DNA of 64,000 bases from Mycolicibacterium sp. 018/SC-01/001. GTDB taxonomy: Bacteria; Actinomycetota; Actinomycetes; Mycobacteriales; Mycobacteriaceae. The translations under genes and the position numbers were made by a program. The DNA lies in NCBI RefSeq assembly GCF_007096635.1, contig NZ_VKAA01000010.1, positions 1 to 64,000 of the forward strand, given 5' to 3'. Shown piece by piece: positions 53,713 to 63,601 of this stretch (the first letter of the stretch is position 1; each line of letters starts with the position of its first letter). The notes beneath the pieces were generated by a model that saw nothing but the letters and a program-made list of their open reading frames with translations, ran no database searches and was not told the origin of the DNA.

Positions 53713-54789
53713 TTGGCTCAGCATCGATCGCCTCGCTTTTCCGAGGCCCTCGCGGCACCCAAGGCCACCGAAACAGCCTCTGAAGTCACCGACATCATTC
53801 CGTTCAACGAGTTCGGCGCTCTGGGCGAACTGCACGATCTCGACACGCTGACCCACGACGTGTTCGACCGCGACACTGCGGTCATCCACGCTCCCGAACT
53901 CGACGATCTGCTCGACACCGACGACCTGGAACCGCTGCGGCTCGTACCGGCGGAGTTCCGTGCCCCATCCGAATCACGCAGCGGCACAAGCGCGTCCCGC
54001 AGTTCGCGGGCCTATCGCGACAGCCACACCGACCGCAGCGACGGCACCGCTACCACCGACGTCATCGACATGCGCGGCCGCACGGGTCAGCACCGCAAAC
54101 CCGAAGTCCCCGTCAAAGGACGGCTCATGGTCGCCGCCATGGCCGTCGGCGCGACGGCGGCCGGTGCGTACAGCGTCACCACGGCCACCGAGAAGCAACC
54201 TGCAGAGACAGTGCTGGCGTCGGACTCGACCGCGATGGGCGACGCCGGCGTCGTCACCGGCTCGGCCGGCGGCATGCAGATCGTCAGCGTCACCCCGGCA
54301 GCAAACTCTGCCATCCACGCCGAAGAGATCACCAAGGCCGCCGCATTCGCGCAGGAACGTGCTGATCGCGAAGCGCGGCTGACGCGGCCGCAGTACGTGA
54401 TGCCCACCCGCGGCGTCTGGACCTCGGGATTCGGTTTCCGCTGGGGCGTGCTGCACGCCGGCATCGACATCGCGAACGCGATCGGCACCCCGATCTACGC
54501 CGCGGCCGACGGCGTGGTCACCGACGCCGGGCCGACCGCGGGTTACGGCGCCTGGGTCAAGATCAAGCATTCCGACGGCACGGTCACGCTGTACGGCCAC
54601 GTCAACACCTGGCTCGTGAGCGTCGGCCAGCGCGTCATGGCCGGTGACCAGATCGCCACGATCGGCAACCGCGGCAATTCCACCGGTCCGCACCTGCACT
54701 TCTCGGTGCTCGCCAACGGCACCGACTTCATCGACCCGGTGCCGTGGTTGGCGAAGCGGGGGCTGTCCCCCGGCAGCTACGTTGGCTGA
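53713..54789 (+). CDS. M23-family peptidase (Rv0950c type)
   Basis: Putative peptidoglycan endopeptidase of 358 residues. The N-terminal ~135 residues are charged and cytoplasmic, followed by a transmembrane helix (about 137-160; KGRLMVAAMAVGATAAGAY) and an external M23 domain (about 235-350). Zinc ligands are in HAGIDIA and HLHFSV, with YGHVN between, so the enzyme should be active. TTG start at 53713 with aagga at 10 bases. It is followed directly by a membrane-protein gene and is divergent from sucCD across CRP-type sites. Confidence 0.87.
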   Translation: MAQHRSPRFSEALAAPKATETASEVTDIIPFNEFGALGELHDLDTLTHDVFDRDTAVIHAPELDDLLDTDDLEPLRLVPAEFRAPSESRSGTSASRSSRAYRDSHTDRSDGTATTDVIDMRGRTGQHRKPEVPVKGRLMVAAMAVGATAAGAYSVTTATEKQPAETVLASDSTAMGDAGVVTGSAGGMQIVSVTPAANSAIHAEEITKAAAFAQERADREARLTRPQYVMPTRGVWTSGFGFRWGVLHAGIDIANAIGTPIYAAADGVVTDAGPTAGYGAWVKIKHSDGTVTLYGHVNTWLVSVGQRVMAGDQIATIGNRGNSTGPHLHFSVLANGTDFIDPVPWLAKRGLSPGSYVG

Positions 54790-55410
54790 GTGGCCAGCGA
54801 CACAGGCGATCAGGACCCACCGACCGACTCACCGCCGGATGACGCCGTCACCCGGATTCTGCGCCGCGCGCCACTGAACACGGGATCGCAACCTGTCCCG
54901 TCGACCGACGAGCCCGCCACGTCGATCATCCGCCGGCACCCGACCGGCGAGTTCCCGGTCGCAGCAGAATCCGACACCGAGCCCCCGACCGGTCTGATAT
55001 CCCGCGCCCAGCCCGTCGCGATCGGCCCCCCGCGCGCTCCGCACGTGCCCGCCCGCTCCGCGATCGCCACCGCCGTCGTCAGCATCCTGTCCGGGTGGGC
55101 AACCGCCGTCATCGCGACCAACCTGATCTCCGGCTGGTCGGCCACCGACCCGTTGTTCTGCGTGGCCATCGGTTTCCTCGCCGCGATCTCCGCGGCAGCC
55201 ACCATCGGCGGGCTGATCGCGCTGCTTCTGCGGCGCCGGATGGGCAGGCTGCTCGTGATCGTCGGGGCCGCGATCGCGCTGCTGATCTTCGCGGGACTGT
55301 TCGTCGCGGGCGCCGCCCTGCCCGCGCTCGTCTACGCCATGCCCGTGCTGCCCGTCGCATCGATCGTGCTGGCACTACTACCGGAGACGGCGCGCTGGGG
55401 ACGCTCCTAG
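54790..55410 (+). CDS. membrane protein with disordered N terminus
   Basis: Protein of 206 residues: an acidic, Pro-rich N-terminal part (about 1-85) with repeated RILRR/IIRRHP and (A/T)GLISRAQP motifs, then four hydrophobic segments (AIATAVVSILSGWATAVIA, FCVAIGFLAAISAAATIG, LLVIVGAAIALLIFAGLFV, LVYAMPVLPVASIVLAL). The GTG at 54790 follows the M23 stop immediately, suggesting coupling. Its stop overlaps that of the convergent helicase gene by four bases. No family is recognised. Confidence 0.7.
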   Translation: MASDTGDQDPPTDSPPDDAVTRILRRAPLNTGSQPVPSTDEPATSIIRRHPTGEFPVAAESDTEPPTGLISRAQPVAIGPPRAPHVPARSAIATAVVSILSGWATAVIATNLISGWSATDPLFCVAIGFLAAISAAATIGGLIALLLRRRMGRLLVIVGAAIALLIFAGLFVAGAALPALVYAMPVLPVASIVLALLPETARWGRS

Positions 55411-57722
55411 AGCTTGCTGACGGGTGCGTGGTTGTGCATGAGCTTGACCCGCCCCGCACTGCCGAAGTCGATCAGCGACATCGCCGATTCCCCCATGCCC
55501 GACACTTCCTCGACGCGACCGAGCCCGTACTTGTCGTGCGTGACACGGTCGCCGGGCTCGAGCACCAGCAGCGGCCTCTTGCCCGCCGACGAGCGCGCGG
55601 GTGACGGACGCGGAGTGCCGAATCGGCCCGCCCCGCTCACCGGCGCCGAGAAGTGCGATGCCGGCGCCTCGACGCGGCGCCAGTTGATCAGCTCCTGCGG
55701 GATCTCGCGCAGGAAGCGCGATTCCGGGTTGAGCATCGGCTGGCCCCACGACGAGCGGACTTTCGCCCTGCTGAGGTACAGCCGCTGACGGGCCCGGGTG
55801 ATACCGACGTAGGCGAGCCGGCGTTCCTCGGAGAGTTCGACCGGATCACCGAGAGCCCGCATGTGCGGGAACATGCCGTCCTCCCAGCCGGTCACGAACA
55901 CGATCGGGAACTCCAGGCCTTTAGCCGTGTGCAGCGTCATCAGCGTGACCACCCCCGACCCGTGTTCGGGGATGTCGTCGGCGTCGGCCACCAGCGAGAC
56001 GCGCTCGAGGAACGAGGCCAGCACTCCGGTGTCGGGGACGTCCTCGTCCTGCGGCTCATCCTCGGACAGGGCCAGGGCGTTGGCGCGGTCGATGCTGAAT
56101 TCATGTGCGACGCTGACCAATTCGTTGAGGTTGTCGAGCCTGGCCAGATCCTGCGGATCAGTGGAGGCTTCGAGCTCGGCGCGGTAGCCGGTACGGTCGA
56201 GCACCGATTCGACCAACTCCCCCAGCTCCCCGTCGAGCCCGCCGCGGAGCTCGTCGAGCATCTCGACGAACCCGGCGATCGCCTTCTCCGCACGGGTGTT
56301 CAGCATCGGCACCCTGCCCTCGGCAGCGGCCACCAGCGCGTCGTTGAAACTCGAGCCGGTGTTCTCGGCGTACACCGCCACACAGGCCTCGGCGCGGTCA
56401 CCGATGCCGCGACGCGGGGTGTTGAGGATGCGCCGCATGCTCACCGAGTCGCCGGGATTGTCGAGCACCCGCAGATAGGCGACGATGTCGCGGATCTCGC
56501 GGCGCTCGTAGAAGCGGACACCGCCGACGACCTTGTACGGGATGCCCGCGCGGATGAAGACCTCTTCCAGGGCGCGCGAGGAGTTGTTGGTGCGATAGAA
56601 CACCGCGACGTCGTTGTAGGTGAACTCCCCGTCCCCGTCGGCGAGGGCGTCGATCTCCTGCGCGACGAAGCGGGCCTCGTCGTGCTCGTTGTCCGCGACG
56701 TAGCCGACGATCAGTTCCCCTTCGCCGGCGTCTGTCCACAGCCGCTTCTCCCGGCGGCCGGCGTTGCGTGCGATGACGGCGTTGGCCGCGTTGAGGATCG
56801 TCTGCGTGGAGCGGTAGTTCTGTTCGAGCAGAATCGTTGTGGCGCTGGGATAGTCGCGCTCGAAGTCCTCGATGTTGCGGATCGTCGCGCCGCGGAAGGC
56901 GTAGATCGACTGGTCGGCGTCGCCGACGACGCACAGTTCGGCGGGCGCCACGCCGTCGACCGTCTCCGTGCCGACGAGCTCCCGCACCAGCACGTACTGC
57001 GCGTGGTTGGTGTCCTGGTACTCGTCGACGAGGATGTGCCGGAAGCGGCGCCGGTAGTACTGCGCGATCTGCGGGAAGGCCTGCAGCACCGCCACCGTCT
57101 CGCCGATCAGATCGTCGAAGTCGAGTGCGTTGGCCGCGCGCAGACGGCGCTGATATTCGCCGTACACCTCGGCGATGACGCGGGCCAGGTCCTCGGCGGC
57201 CTCCGACGCTTCAGCGGCGGCCTGCTCGGGGCCGATCAGCTCGTTCTTGAGATTGGAGATGCCGTTGGACAGCAGGCGCGGTGAGAACTTCTTGGTGTCC
57301 AGACCCATGTCCTTGCCGATCATCAGCAGCAGGCGGCGCGAGTCGTCGGCGTCGTAGATCGAGAAGTTCGAGTTCAACCCGGGCAGCAGCGACGCCTGGT
57401 TCCGCAGGATCCGCACGCAGGTCGAGTGGAACGTGGACACCCACATGTTGCGGGCCCGCGGACCGACGAGCTGGGCTACGCGTTCACGCATCTCGGCGGC
57501 GGCCTTGTTGGTGAACGTGATCGCCAGCACCTGGCCGACGCCGACCTCACGCGCCGCGAGCAGGTAGGCGATGCGACGGGTGAGCACTGCGGTCTTGCCG
57601 GAGCCTGCTCCGGCGACGATGAGCAGCGGTGTGCCCTCGTGGAGGACGGCCTGGCGCTGCTGGGGATTGAGCCCTTCGAACAGGTCCGAGTGGAGCTCGT
57701 CGGTTTCAGTGGCGATCGACAT
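55407..57722 (-). CDS. uvrD1: UvrD/PcrA-type DNA helicase
   Basis: SF1A 3'-5' helicase of 771 residues used in nucleotide excision repair and in resolving replication-transcription conflicts. Q motif NPQQRQAV, Walker A AGAGSGKT, motif II VDEYQDTNH, motif III VGDADQSIYAFRGA, motif IV-VI with TLHTAKGLEFPIVF and YVGITRARQRLYL are all present. The C-terminal ~70 residues (GDRVTHDKYGLGRV) form the RNA-polymerase-binding Tudor-like end of mycobacterial UvrD1/PcrA. It shares a 242-base upstream gap with chorismate mutase, which holds a leader-peptide candidate on the other strand. Confidence 0.96.
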   Translation of the reverse strand: MSIATETDELHSDLFEGLNPQQRQAVLHEGTPLLIVAGAGSGKTAVLTRRIAYLLAAREVGVGQVLAITFTNKAAAEMRERVAQLVGPRARNMWVSTFHSTCVRILRNQASLLPGLNSNFSIYDADDSRRLLLMIGKDMGLDTKKFSPRLLSNGISNLKNELIGPEQAAAEASEAAEDLARVIAEVYGEYQRRLRAANALDFDDLIGETVAVLQAFPQIAQYYRRRFRHILVDEYQDTNHAQYVLVRELVGTETVDGVAPAELCVVGDADQSIYAFRGATIRNIEDFERDYPSATTILLEQNYRSTQTILNAANAVIARNAGRREKRLWTDAGEGELIVGYVADNEHDEARFVAQEIDALADGDGEFTYNDVAVFYRTNNSSRALEEVFIRAGIPYKVVGGVRFYERREIRDIVAYLRVLDNPGDSVSMRRILNTPRRGIGDRAEACVAVYAENTGSSFNDALVAAAEGRVPMLNTRAEKAIAGFVEMLDELRGGLDGELGELVESVLDRTGYRAELEASTDPQDLARLDNLNELVSVAHEFSIDRANALALSEDEPQDEDVPDTGVLASFLERVSLVADADDIPEHGSGVVTLMTLHTAKGLEFPIVFVTGWEDGMFPHMRALGDPVELSEERRLAYVGITRARQRLYLSRAKVRSSWGQPMLNPESRFLREIPQELINWRRVEAPASHFSAPVSGAGRFGTPRPSPARSSAGKRPLLVLEPGDRVTHDKYGLGRVEEVSGMGESAMSLIDFGSAGRVKLMHNHAPVSKL

Positions 57723-57793
57723 ATCGTTCCAAACTTACCGCCGCGCGGTGACACTCTTTGCGCAGGCGCGGCAGGTAGTGGCACACTCGTTGA

Positions 57794-57853
57794 GTGCTTT
57801 GTCAGCAGCGGCGATTTTTCTACGGGTACCGGCCAGCGGTGCCCGTGGTCTAG
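57794..57853 (+). CDS. putative Phe/Tyr leader peptide for chorismate mutase
   Basis: A 19-codon reading frame, VLCQQRRFFYGYRPAVPVV, ends 10 bases before a terminator hairpin. Four of five consecutive codons in FFYGY are phenylalanine or tyrosine, the two end products for which chorismate mutase is needed. The GTG could be the 5' end of the message: TTGCGC (57758-57763) and CACACT (57782-57787) are 18 bases apart and would start transcription near 57794. A pause hairpin (57824-57831 with 57837-57844) overlaps the Tyr codons. No ribosome site is visible, so leaderless initiation is assumed. Confidence 0.6.
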   Translation: MLCQQRRFFYGYRPAVPVV

Positions 57854-57863
57854 CTGCTTCCCA

Positions 57864-57905
57864 GAGCCCCGCGGTCCGCTTCCGGACCCGGGGCTCGTTT
57901 TCTGT
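57864..57905 (+). terminator. intrinsic terminator/attenuator before chorismate mutase
   Basis: GAGCCCCG-C-GGTCCG pairs with CGGACCCGGGGCTC (57883-57896) with one bulge and a CTTC loop, followed by GTTTTCTGT. The segment 57843-57848 (CCGTGG) could instead pair with 57869-57874 (CCGCGG), an alternative that would break this hairpin. Confidence 0.75.
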
Positions 57906-57964
57906 GTGAGGCCCGGATTCGGATGAGACCAGACCAGTCACACGACGAGAATCCGGAGAACGAC

Positions 57965-58249
57965 ATGACCATTGATTCTGGGATGGACACCGCCCACATG
58001 CCCGACAGCCCCGATATTGCTGACCTGCGCCAGGAGATCGACCGCCTCGACGCGACGATCCTCGAGGCCGTGCAACGGCGCACCGAGGTCTCGCAGATGA
58101 TCGGCAAGGCCCGCATGGCCTCCGGCGGCACGCGCCTGGTGCACAGCCGCGAGATGAAGGTGATCGAGCGCTACAGCGTGCTGGGACCCGAGGGCAAGAA
58201 CCTCGCGATGCTGCTGCTGCGCCTGGGCCGCGGCCGCCTCGGGCACTGA
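57965..58249 (+). CDS. chorismate mutase (AroQ-delta type)
   Basis: Converts chorismate to prephenate, the branch to phenylalanine and tyrosine. It is the small intracellular form (94 residues, equivalent to Rv0948c), which needs DAHP synthase for full activity. Active-site residues are in DLRQEIDRLDATILEAVQRR, GKARMASGG and HSREMKVIERY; the C terminus LLLRLGRGRLGH matches. I chose the ATG at 57965 with cggagaacgac upstream; an ATG at 57923 lies 14 codons earlier and lacks a comparable site. A leader-peptide frame and terminator precede it. Confidence 0.94.
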   Translation: MTIDSGMDTAHMPDSPDIADLRQEIDRLDATILEAVQRRTEVSQMIGKARMASGGTRLVHSREMKVIERYSVLGPEGKNLAMLLLRLGRGRLGH

Positions 58250-58257
58250 CCCCTTGC

Positions 58258-58306
58258 GATTTCGGCGTGATTGCCGTCGCTGAGCGACGACAAGCACGCC
58301 GAAATC
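58258..58306. repeat. 49-bp palindromic repeat, copy B
   Basis: GATTTCGGCGTG...CACGCCGAAATC with 22 of 24 positions pairing around a central G (GTCGCT-G-AGCGAC). It lies 8 bases beyond the chorismate mutase stop, and its last two bases belong to the stop codon of the convergent acyltransferase gene. Confidence 0.9.
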
Positions 58307-60320
58307 ACCCCGGCTTGACCGCGTCGACCAGCCAGGGCGTCAGCCACTGCACGGCTTCGGGCGTGGGGTGCACACCGTCGGCGCGCACGACCATCCCGTT
58401 GACCTTCGCCTGGTAGTAGCCGTTGGGGCTGAGCTTGCTGTTCAGGTCCAGCACCGTGACGTTGCGCCGAGGCTCGGCGACACTGCGCAGCAAGCTGTTC
58501 CACGCGTTGACGCGCTTGGGCTGGTCCTCCGGGTAGAGGCTGCCGTCGGCCTTCTCCGCCCGACGGTTGTACGGCTCGGTCGTGACGACGATGCGGGCAC
58601 CTGTCGAGCCCAGGATGTCGAGCGCCCGGGTGAGCTCGCCTCGCAGATAGGCGTCATAGCCCGGCTCGCCGATGTGCGTCCACCGGCCTTCGTTCATCCG
58701 GTCGACCACCTCCCACCGGCCGACCATCAGCAGCACCACGTCGGGCTTCTCGTAGCCGATCCGCTGGGCCCACCGCGCCGGCCAGGAGTCGCACTCGGGT
58801 TTCTGCGGCAGTTCCTGGCCCACGTATTCGTAGGGTCCGCCGCGGGCGATACCGCAGCCGATGGTGGTGAAGTCGGCGAAGTCGACGCCGGGGGTGTCGG
58901 GCAGGTAGCGCATGATCGTCCACGCGATGGAGTCGCCGAACACCGCCACCCGCACGTCTCCCTGGGCCCGCTGACGCGCGGGCGTCGTGACAGCGACCGG
59001 AATCTCCGGTGCCACGAGTGCGGCCGAATCGATCAACGGCCCCGTACCCGGCTTCGGGAACGGCACGCCGGAGGGCAGGACGGTCATCGCCACGACCGCC
59101 GCGGTGGCCGCCGTCGCCGCCGACAGCCGCAACATCGGCACGAAGGTCGGACGCCAATCGCGGATCGGCTGCTCGATCAACCACCACGACACCGCTGCCA
59201 CCGCCACCGTCGCCGCGCACCGCAGCGCGAACAGCTTCCAGCCCTCAGATCCCGTGCGCTCGCCGTTGAGCAGCAGGAATATCGGCCAGTGCCACAGGTA
59301 GACGCCGTAGGAGATGGCACCCAAACCCACCAGCGGACCCATCGACAACATGCGGGCGGCCGGGCTGCTCTGGTCGAGCGCGACGGGCGCGATCACCAGC
59401 ACCGCGGCCACCGCGACGACGATCAGGAGCCCGCCCCGGAACTCGGCGGCCGTTCCCACGGCCAGGTGCGCCGCCGTCGCCAGCACGAGGAACCCGACAC
59501 CCGGCAGCAGCCAGGCCAGCCAGCGCGCCCACCGGGAACGCAGCGTCATCAGTCCGGCGGTCATGCCGCGCCAGTCCCGCACCACCAGCGCCGCGGCGGC
59601 AGCGCCGACGAGCAGCGCCTGCACGCGGGTGTCCGTGCCGAAGTAGACGCGGTTCAGTCCGTCGTCGGATGCCAGCAACACTGACGCCACGGCCGAGCCG
59701 AGCACACCCAGCGCGGCGAGGACGAACACCGCGGTACGCACCATTGCCGCAGTGACCGGGACTCCGCGGCGGTAGGCCAGAGCTCCCACCCCGGCGACGA
59801 CGCCGGCGATCAGCAGCGGCCACAGCAGGTAGTACTGCTCCTCGACGCCGAGTGACCACGTGTGCTGCAGCGGTGACGGCGGCGCGCCCGTCGAGAAATA
59901 ATCGGTCTGCTGCGCGACGAACATCCAGTTCGACATCCAGAACAGCGTGGCGACCGCCTGCTCGCGCAATCCGGCCACCGATTCCGGGGCGAACAGGTCG
60001 CGCGCGGCCACCACGGCCAGCACCATGACGACCAGCGCCGGCAGCAGCCGGCGCGCACGCCGCACCCAGAATCCGCGCAGCCCGATCCGCCCGGTCCGGC
60101 TGGTCTCCTCGATCAGCAGGGACGTGATGAGAAATCCGCTGAGCACGAAGAACACGTCCACACCGAGGAATCCGCCCGGCAACCCCGGCACACCGCCGTG
60201 GTCGGCGAGCACCAGCCCGACCGCAACGGCCCGTACCCCGTCGAGCGCCGGAATCCCCTGGCCCGAACCGACATAGCGGCGTGGGCCCACCCGGATCGGC
60301 GCCGCGCTCACGGCAGTCAA
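58305..60320 (-). CDS. membrane acyltransferase with SGNH hydrolase domain
   Basis: OafA/YrhL-type O-acyltransferase of 671 residues: about ten to eleven transmembrane helices (residues 20-430) with ALDGVRAVAVGLVLADHGG, the RRARRLLPALV arginine motif, LQHTWSLGVEEQYYLLWP and ISYGVYLWHWPIF, joined to an external SGNH domain (about 465-670) with FGDSIAW and DGVHPT. Such enzymes acetylate or acylate cell-envelope glycans. It is not at this place in M. tuberculosis. Start ATG at 60320 is at the first domain; the gene is convergent to chorismate mutase across a palindromic repeat. Confidence 0.9.
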   Translation of the reverse strand: MTAVSAAPIRVGPRRYVGSGQGIPALDGVRAVAVGLVLADHGGVPGLPGGFLGVDVFFVLSGFLITSLLIEETSRTGRIGLRGFWVRRARRLLPALVVMVLAVVAARDLFAPESVAGLREQAVATLFWMSNWMFVAQQTDYFSTGAPPSPLQHTWSLGVEEQYYLLWPLLIAGVVAGVGALAYRRGVPVTAAMVRTAVFVLAALGVLGSAVASVLLASDDGLNRVYFGTDTRVQALLVGAAAAALVVRDWRGMTAGLMTLRSRWARWLAWLLPGVGFLVLATAAHLAVGTAAEFRGGLLIVVAVAAVLVIAPVALDQSSPAARMLSMGPLVGLGAISYGVYLWHWPIFLLLNGERTGSEGWKLFALRCAATVAVAAVSWWLIEQPIRDWRPTFVPMLRLSAATAATAAVVAMTVLPSGVPFPKPGTGPLIDSAALVAPEIPVAVTTPARQRAQGDVRVAVFGDSIAWTIMRYLPDTPGVDFADFTTIGCGIARGGPYEYVGQELPQKPECDSWPARWAQRIGYEKPDVVLLMVGRWEVVDRMNEGRWTHIGEPGYDAYLRGELTRALDILGSTGARIVVTTEPYNRRAEKADGSLYPEDQPKRVNAWNSLLRSVAEPRRNVTVLDLNSKLSPNGYYQAKVNGMVVRADGVHPTPEAVQWLTPWLVDAVKPG

Positions 60321-60392
60321 CTCCTGCGGCCCTCCTTGCCTTCGAACAAGGAAGCCTATTGATCTTCGGGCGCCGAACCCGGAAGGCGCGCG

Positions 60393-61850
60393 CTACTTCG
60401 TCAGCGCAATGTATTTGGTGTCGAGGTACTCCTCGATACCCTCGCTGCCGCCTTCACGGCCGAAGCCGGATTCCTTGACCCCGCCGAACGGCGCAGCCGC
60501 GTCGGAGATCACGCCGCGGTTCACGCCGACCATGCCGGATTCGATGCCTTCGGCGACCCGCAGTGCCCGGTCCAGTGACTGCGTGTAGACGTAGGCGGCC
60601 AGCCCGTATTCGGTGTTGTTGGCCGCGGCGACGCCTTCGTCCTCGGTGTCGAATCCGGTGATGGGCGCGACCGGTCCGAACACCTCTTCCTTGAGAATGC
60701 GCGCGTCGGCCGGCACGTCGGTCAGCACGGTGGCCGGATAGAAGTTGCCGGGGCCGTCCGGCGCGACACCGCCGACGGCGACGGTCGCGCCGCGCGAGAC
60801 GGCATCGGAGACGAGTTCGGTGACGGTCGCGACCTGCTTGGCGTTGATCAGGGGGCCGAGCGTCGCCTTCTCGTCGAGACCCTTGCCGAGGGTGAACTCG
60901 CTCATCCGCTTGACGAGCTTCTCGGTGAATTCTTCGCGTACCGCGTTGGCGACGTGGAAGCGGTTGGCGGCCGTGCACGCCTCGCCGCCGTTGCGCATCT
61001 TGGCCAGGATCGCCCCGTCCACCGCGGCGTCGACGTCGGCGTCGTCGAACACGATGAACGGCGCGTTGCCGCCCAGTTCCATCGACGTGCGCAGCAGCTT
61101 GTCCGCCGACTGCTTCACCAGGGCCTTGCCGACGCCGGTCGACCCCGTGAAGGTCAGCTTGCGCAGCCGGCCGTCGTTGATCAGGGCCTCGGTGACGCCG
61201 CCCGGGTTGCTGGTCGGCAGGATCGACAGCACGCCCTTGGGCAGGCCGGCCTCGTCCATCAGCTTGGCCAGCAGCAGCATCGTCAGCGGCGTCTCCTGCG
61301 CGGGCTTCACGATCATCGTGCAGCCGGCGGCAAAGGCGGGCCCCATCTTCCGAGTCCCCATGGCCAGCGGAAAATTCCACGGCGTGATGGCATAGCACGG
61401 GCCGACGGCCTGTTTGGTCACCAGAATGCGGCCGGTGCCGGCCGGACTCGGGGTGTAGCGCCCGTCGATCCGCACCGCCTCTTCGGCGAACCAGCGGAAG
61501 AACTCCGCGCCGTAGGTCACCTCACCCTTGCTCTCGGCGACCACTTTGCCCATCTCCAACGTCATCAACGCCGCGATGTCGTCGGCGCGTTCGGTGATGG
61601 TCTCGAACACCGACCGCAGGATCTCGCCGCGCTTGCGCGGCGCCGTCGCCGCCCACTCGCTCTGCACCGCACAGGCGGCGTCGAGCGCGGCGCGCGCGTC
61701 GTCGGGGGTGGCGTCGGCCACCGAGGTGATCACCTGGTCATCGCTGGGGTCGAGCACGTCGAACGTCGACGAGCCCTTCCGCTCCTCACCACCGATCCAC
61801 AGACCGGTGGGCACGGAGTTCAGCAGCGCAGAAACAGACGAAGAATCCAT
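60393..61850 (-). CDS. NAD(P)-dependent succinate-semialdehyde dehydrogenase-like aldehyde dehydrogenase
   Basis: Aldehyde dehydrogenase of 485 residues oxidising an aldehyde to its acid, probably succinate semialdehyde to succinate. Catalytic Cys is in GEACTAANR, the general base Glu in [20 protein letters not shown] and [17 protein letters not shown] bind the cofactor; [27 protein letters not shown] is typical of GabD-type members. Divergent from pgi with a 49-base gap. The substrate assignment is by overall similarity and not certain. Confidence 0.87.
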   Translation of the reverse strand: MDSSSVSALLNSVPTGLWIGGEERKGSSTFDVLDPSDDQVITSVADATPDDARAALDAACAVQSEWAATAPRKRGEILRSVFETITERADDIAALMTLEMGKVVAESKGEVTYGAEFFRWFAEEAVRIDGRYTPSPAGTGRILVTKQAVGPCYAITPWNFPLAMGTRKMGPAFAAGCTMIVKPAQETPLTMLLLAKLMDEAGLPKGVLSILPTSNPGGVTEALINDGRLRKLTFTGSTGVGKALVKQSADKLLRTSMELGGNAPFIVFDDADVDAAVDGAILAKMRNGGEACTAANRFHVANAVREEFTEKLVKRMSEFTLGKGLDEKATLGPLINAKQVATVTELVSDAVSRGATVAVGGVAPDGPGNFYPATVLTDVPADARILKEEVFGPVAPITGFDTEDEGVAAANNTEYGLAAYVYTQSLDRALRVAEGIESGMVGVNRGVISDAAAPFGGVKESGFGREGGSEGIEEYLDTKYIALTK

Positions 61851-61899
61851 GGCCCCATCATTTACCCTCGGTCAAGTCGACCGCACTAGGGTTCTTTTC

Positions 61900-63552
61900 A
61901 TGGGCTCCTCCGACATCACGGCCACACCGGCATGGCAAGCACTGACCCGGCACCACGAGCAGATCGGCGAGACCGATCTGCGTCAGCTCTTCGCCGACGA
62001 CCCCGGCCGGGGAACCGAGCTGGCGATGACCGTCGGCGACCTCTACATCGACTACAGCAAGCACCGGCTGACGCGCGAAACGCTGGGCCTGCTGCTCGAT
62101 CTCGCGCGCACGGCAGGACTGCCGGAGCGGCGGGACGCCATGTTCTCCGGTGAGCACATCAACACCTCGGAGGACCGCGCCGTCCTGCACACCGCGCTGC
62201 GCCTGCCACGGGGCGCCGAGCTGAGCGTCGACGGGCAGGACGTGGTCGCCGACGTGCACGAGGTGCTCGACCGGATGGGCGAGTTCACCGACCGGCTGCG
62301 CAGCGGCGAGTGGCGGGGCGCGACGGGTGAGCAGATCAGGACCGTCGTCAACATCGGCATCGGCGGGTCCGATCTGGGACCGGTGATGGTGTACCAGGCG
62401 CTGCGCCACTATGTCGACGCCGGCATCTCGGCGCGGTTCGTGTCGAACGTCGACCCCACTGATCTGGTTGCCAAGCTCGACGGGCTGGACCCGGCGACCA
62501 CGCTGTTCATCGTCGCGTCGAAGACGTTCTCGACGCTGGAAACGCTGACCAACGCGACGGCCGCCAGGCGCTGGCTGACCGACGCGCTGGGTGATGACGC
62601 GGTGAGCAAGCACTTCGTGGCCGTGTCGACGAATGCGAAGTTGGTCGACGAGTTCGGCATCGACACCGAGAACATGTTCGGCTTCTGGGACTGGGTGGGT
62701 GGCCGCTATTCGGTCGACAGTGCGATCGGCCTTTCGGTGATGGCGGCGATCGGCAAGGAGCGGTTCGCGGAGTTCCTGGCCGGCTTCCACCTGGTCGACG
62801 AGCACTTCCGCACCGCGCCGCTGGAGGACAACGCGCCGGTGCTACTCGGACTGATCGGACTCTGGTACAACAACTTCTTCGGCGCCGAAACCCGTGCGGT
62901 ACTGCCCTATTCGAACGATCTGTCGCGCTTCGCGGCGTACCTGCAGCAGCTGACGATGGAATCCAACGGCAAGTCGGTGCGCGCCGACGGCACCCCGGTG
63001 ACGACGAGCACGGGCGAGATCTTCTGGGGCGAGCCCGGCACCAACGGCCAGCACGCGTTCTATCAGCTGATCCACCAGGGCACTCGGCTGATCCCCGCCG
63101 ATTTCATCGGATTCAGCGAACCGACCGACGATCTGCCCACCGCCGACGGCACCGGCAGCATGCACGATCTGCTGATGAGCAATTTCTTCGCCCAGACCCA
63201 GGTGCTCGCGTTCGGCAAGACCGCCGACGAGATCGCCAGCGAGGGTACGGCGTCGGATGTGGTGCCGCACAAGGTGATGCCGGGCAATCGGCCGAGCACG
63301 TCGATCCTGGGGACGAAGCTGACCCCGTCGGTCGTGGGTCAGCTGATCGCGCTGTACGAGCATCAGGTGTTCACCGAGGGCGTGGTCTGGGGTATCGACT
63401 CGTTCGACCAGTGGGGTGTCGAGCTGGGCAAGACCCAGGCCAAGGCGCTCCTACCCGTGCTGACCGAGGACGATTCGCCTGCGGCACAGTCGGATTCGTC
63501 GACAGACGCCCTGGTGCGCCGCTACCGCAGCGAGCGCGGCCGCTCAGCGTGA
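61900..63552 (+). CDS. pgi: glucose-6-phosphate isomerase
   Basis: Interconverts glucose 6-phosphate and fructose 6-phosphate, 550 residues. Family motifs: [27 protein letters not shown], the signature [42 protein letters not shown] and the C-terminal [11 protein letters not shown] with the catalytic lysine. ATG at 61900 is chosen from the family N terminus; earlier codons lie inside the divergent dehydrogenase. Its stop codon overlaps the start of palindromic repeat copy C. Confidence 0.97.
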   Translation: MGSSDITATPAWQALTRHHEQIGETDLRQLFADDPGRGTELAMTVGDLYIDYSKHRLTRETLGLLLDLARTAGLPERRDAMFSGEHINTSEDRAVLHTALRLPRGAELSVDGQDVVADVHEVLDRMGEFTDRLRSGEWRGATGEQIRTVVNIGIGGSDLGPVMVYQALRHYVDAGISARFVSNVDPTDLVAKLDGLDPATTLFIVASKTFSTLETLTNATAARRWLTDALGDDAVSKHFVAVSTNAKLVDEFGIDTENMFGFWDWVGGRYSVDSAIGLSVMAAIGKERFAEFLAGFHLVDEHFRTAPLEDNAPVLLGLIGLWYNNFFGAETRAVLPYSNDLSRFAAYLQQLTMESNGKSVRADGTPVTTSTGEIFWGEPGTNGQHAFYQLIHQGTRLIPADFIGFSEPTDDLPTADGTGSMHDLLMSNFFAQTQVLAFGKTADEIASEGTASDVVPHKVMPGNRPSTSILGTKLTPSVVGQLIALYEHQVFTEGVVWGIDSFDQWGVELGKTQAKALLPVLTEDDSPAAQSDSSTDALVRRYRSERGRSA

Positions 63553-63599
63553 TTTCGGCGTGGTTGTCTTCGCTGAGCGACGACAACCACGCCGAAATC
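63551..63599. repeat. 49-bp palindromic repeat, copy C
   Basis: The most symmetric copy: 23 of 24 positions pair around a central G, from GATTTCGGCGTG to CACGCCGAAATC. It fills the gap between the convergent pgi and GH16 stops and takes in the last two bases of the pgi stop codon. Confidence 0.92.
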
Positions 63600-63601
63600 G
63601 C

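Noticed and set aside
55653..57284. 543-codon open frame opposite the helicase gene
   Set aside because: Antisense to an unmistakable UvrD/PcrA gene and without recognisable motifs or ribosome site.
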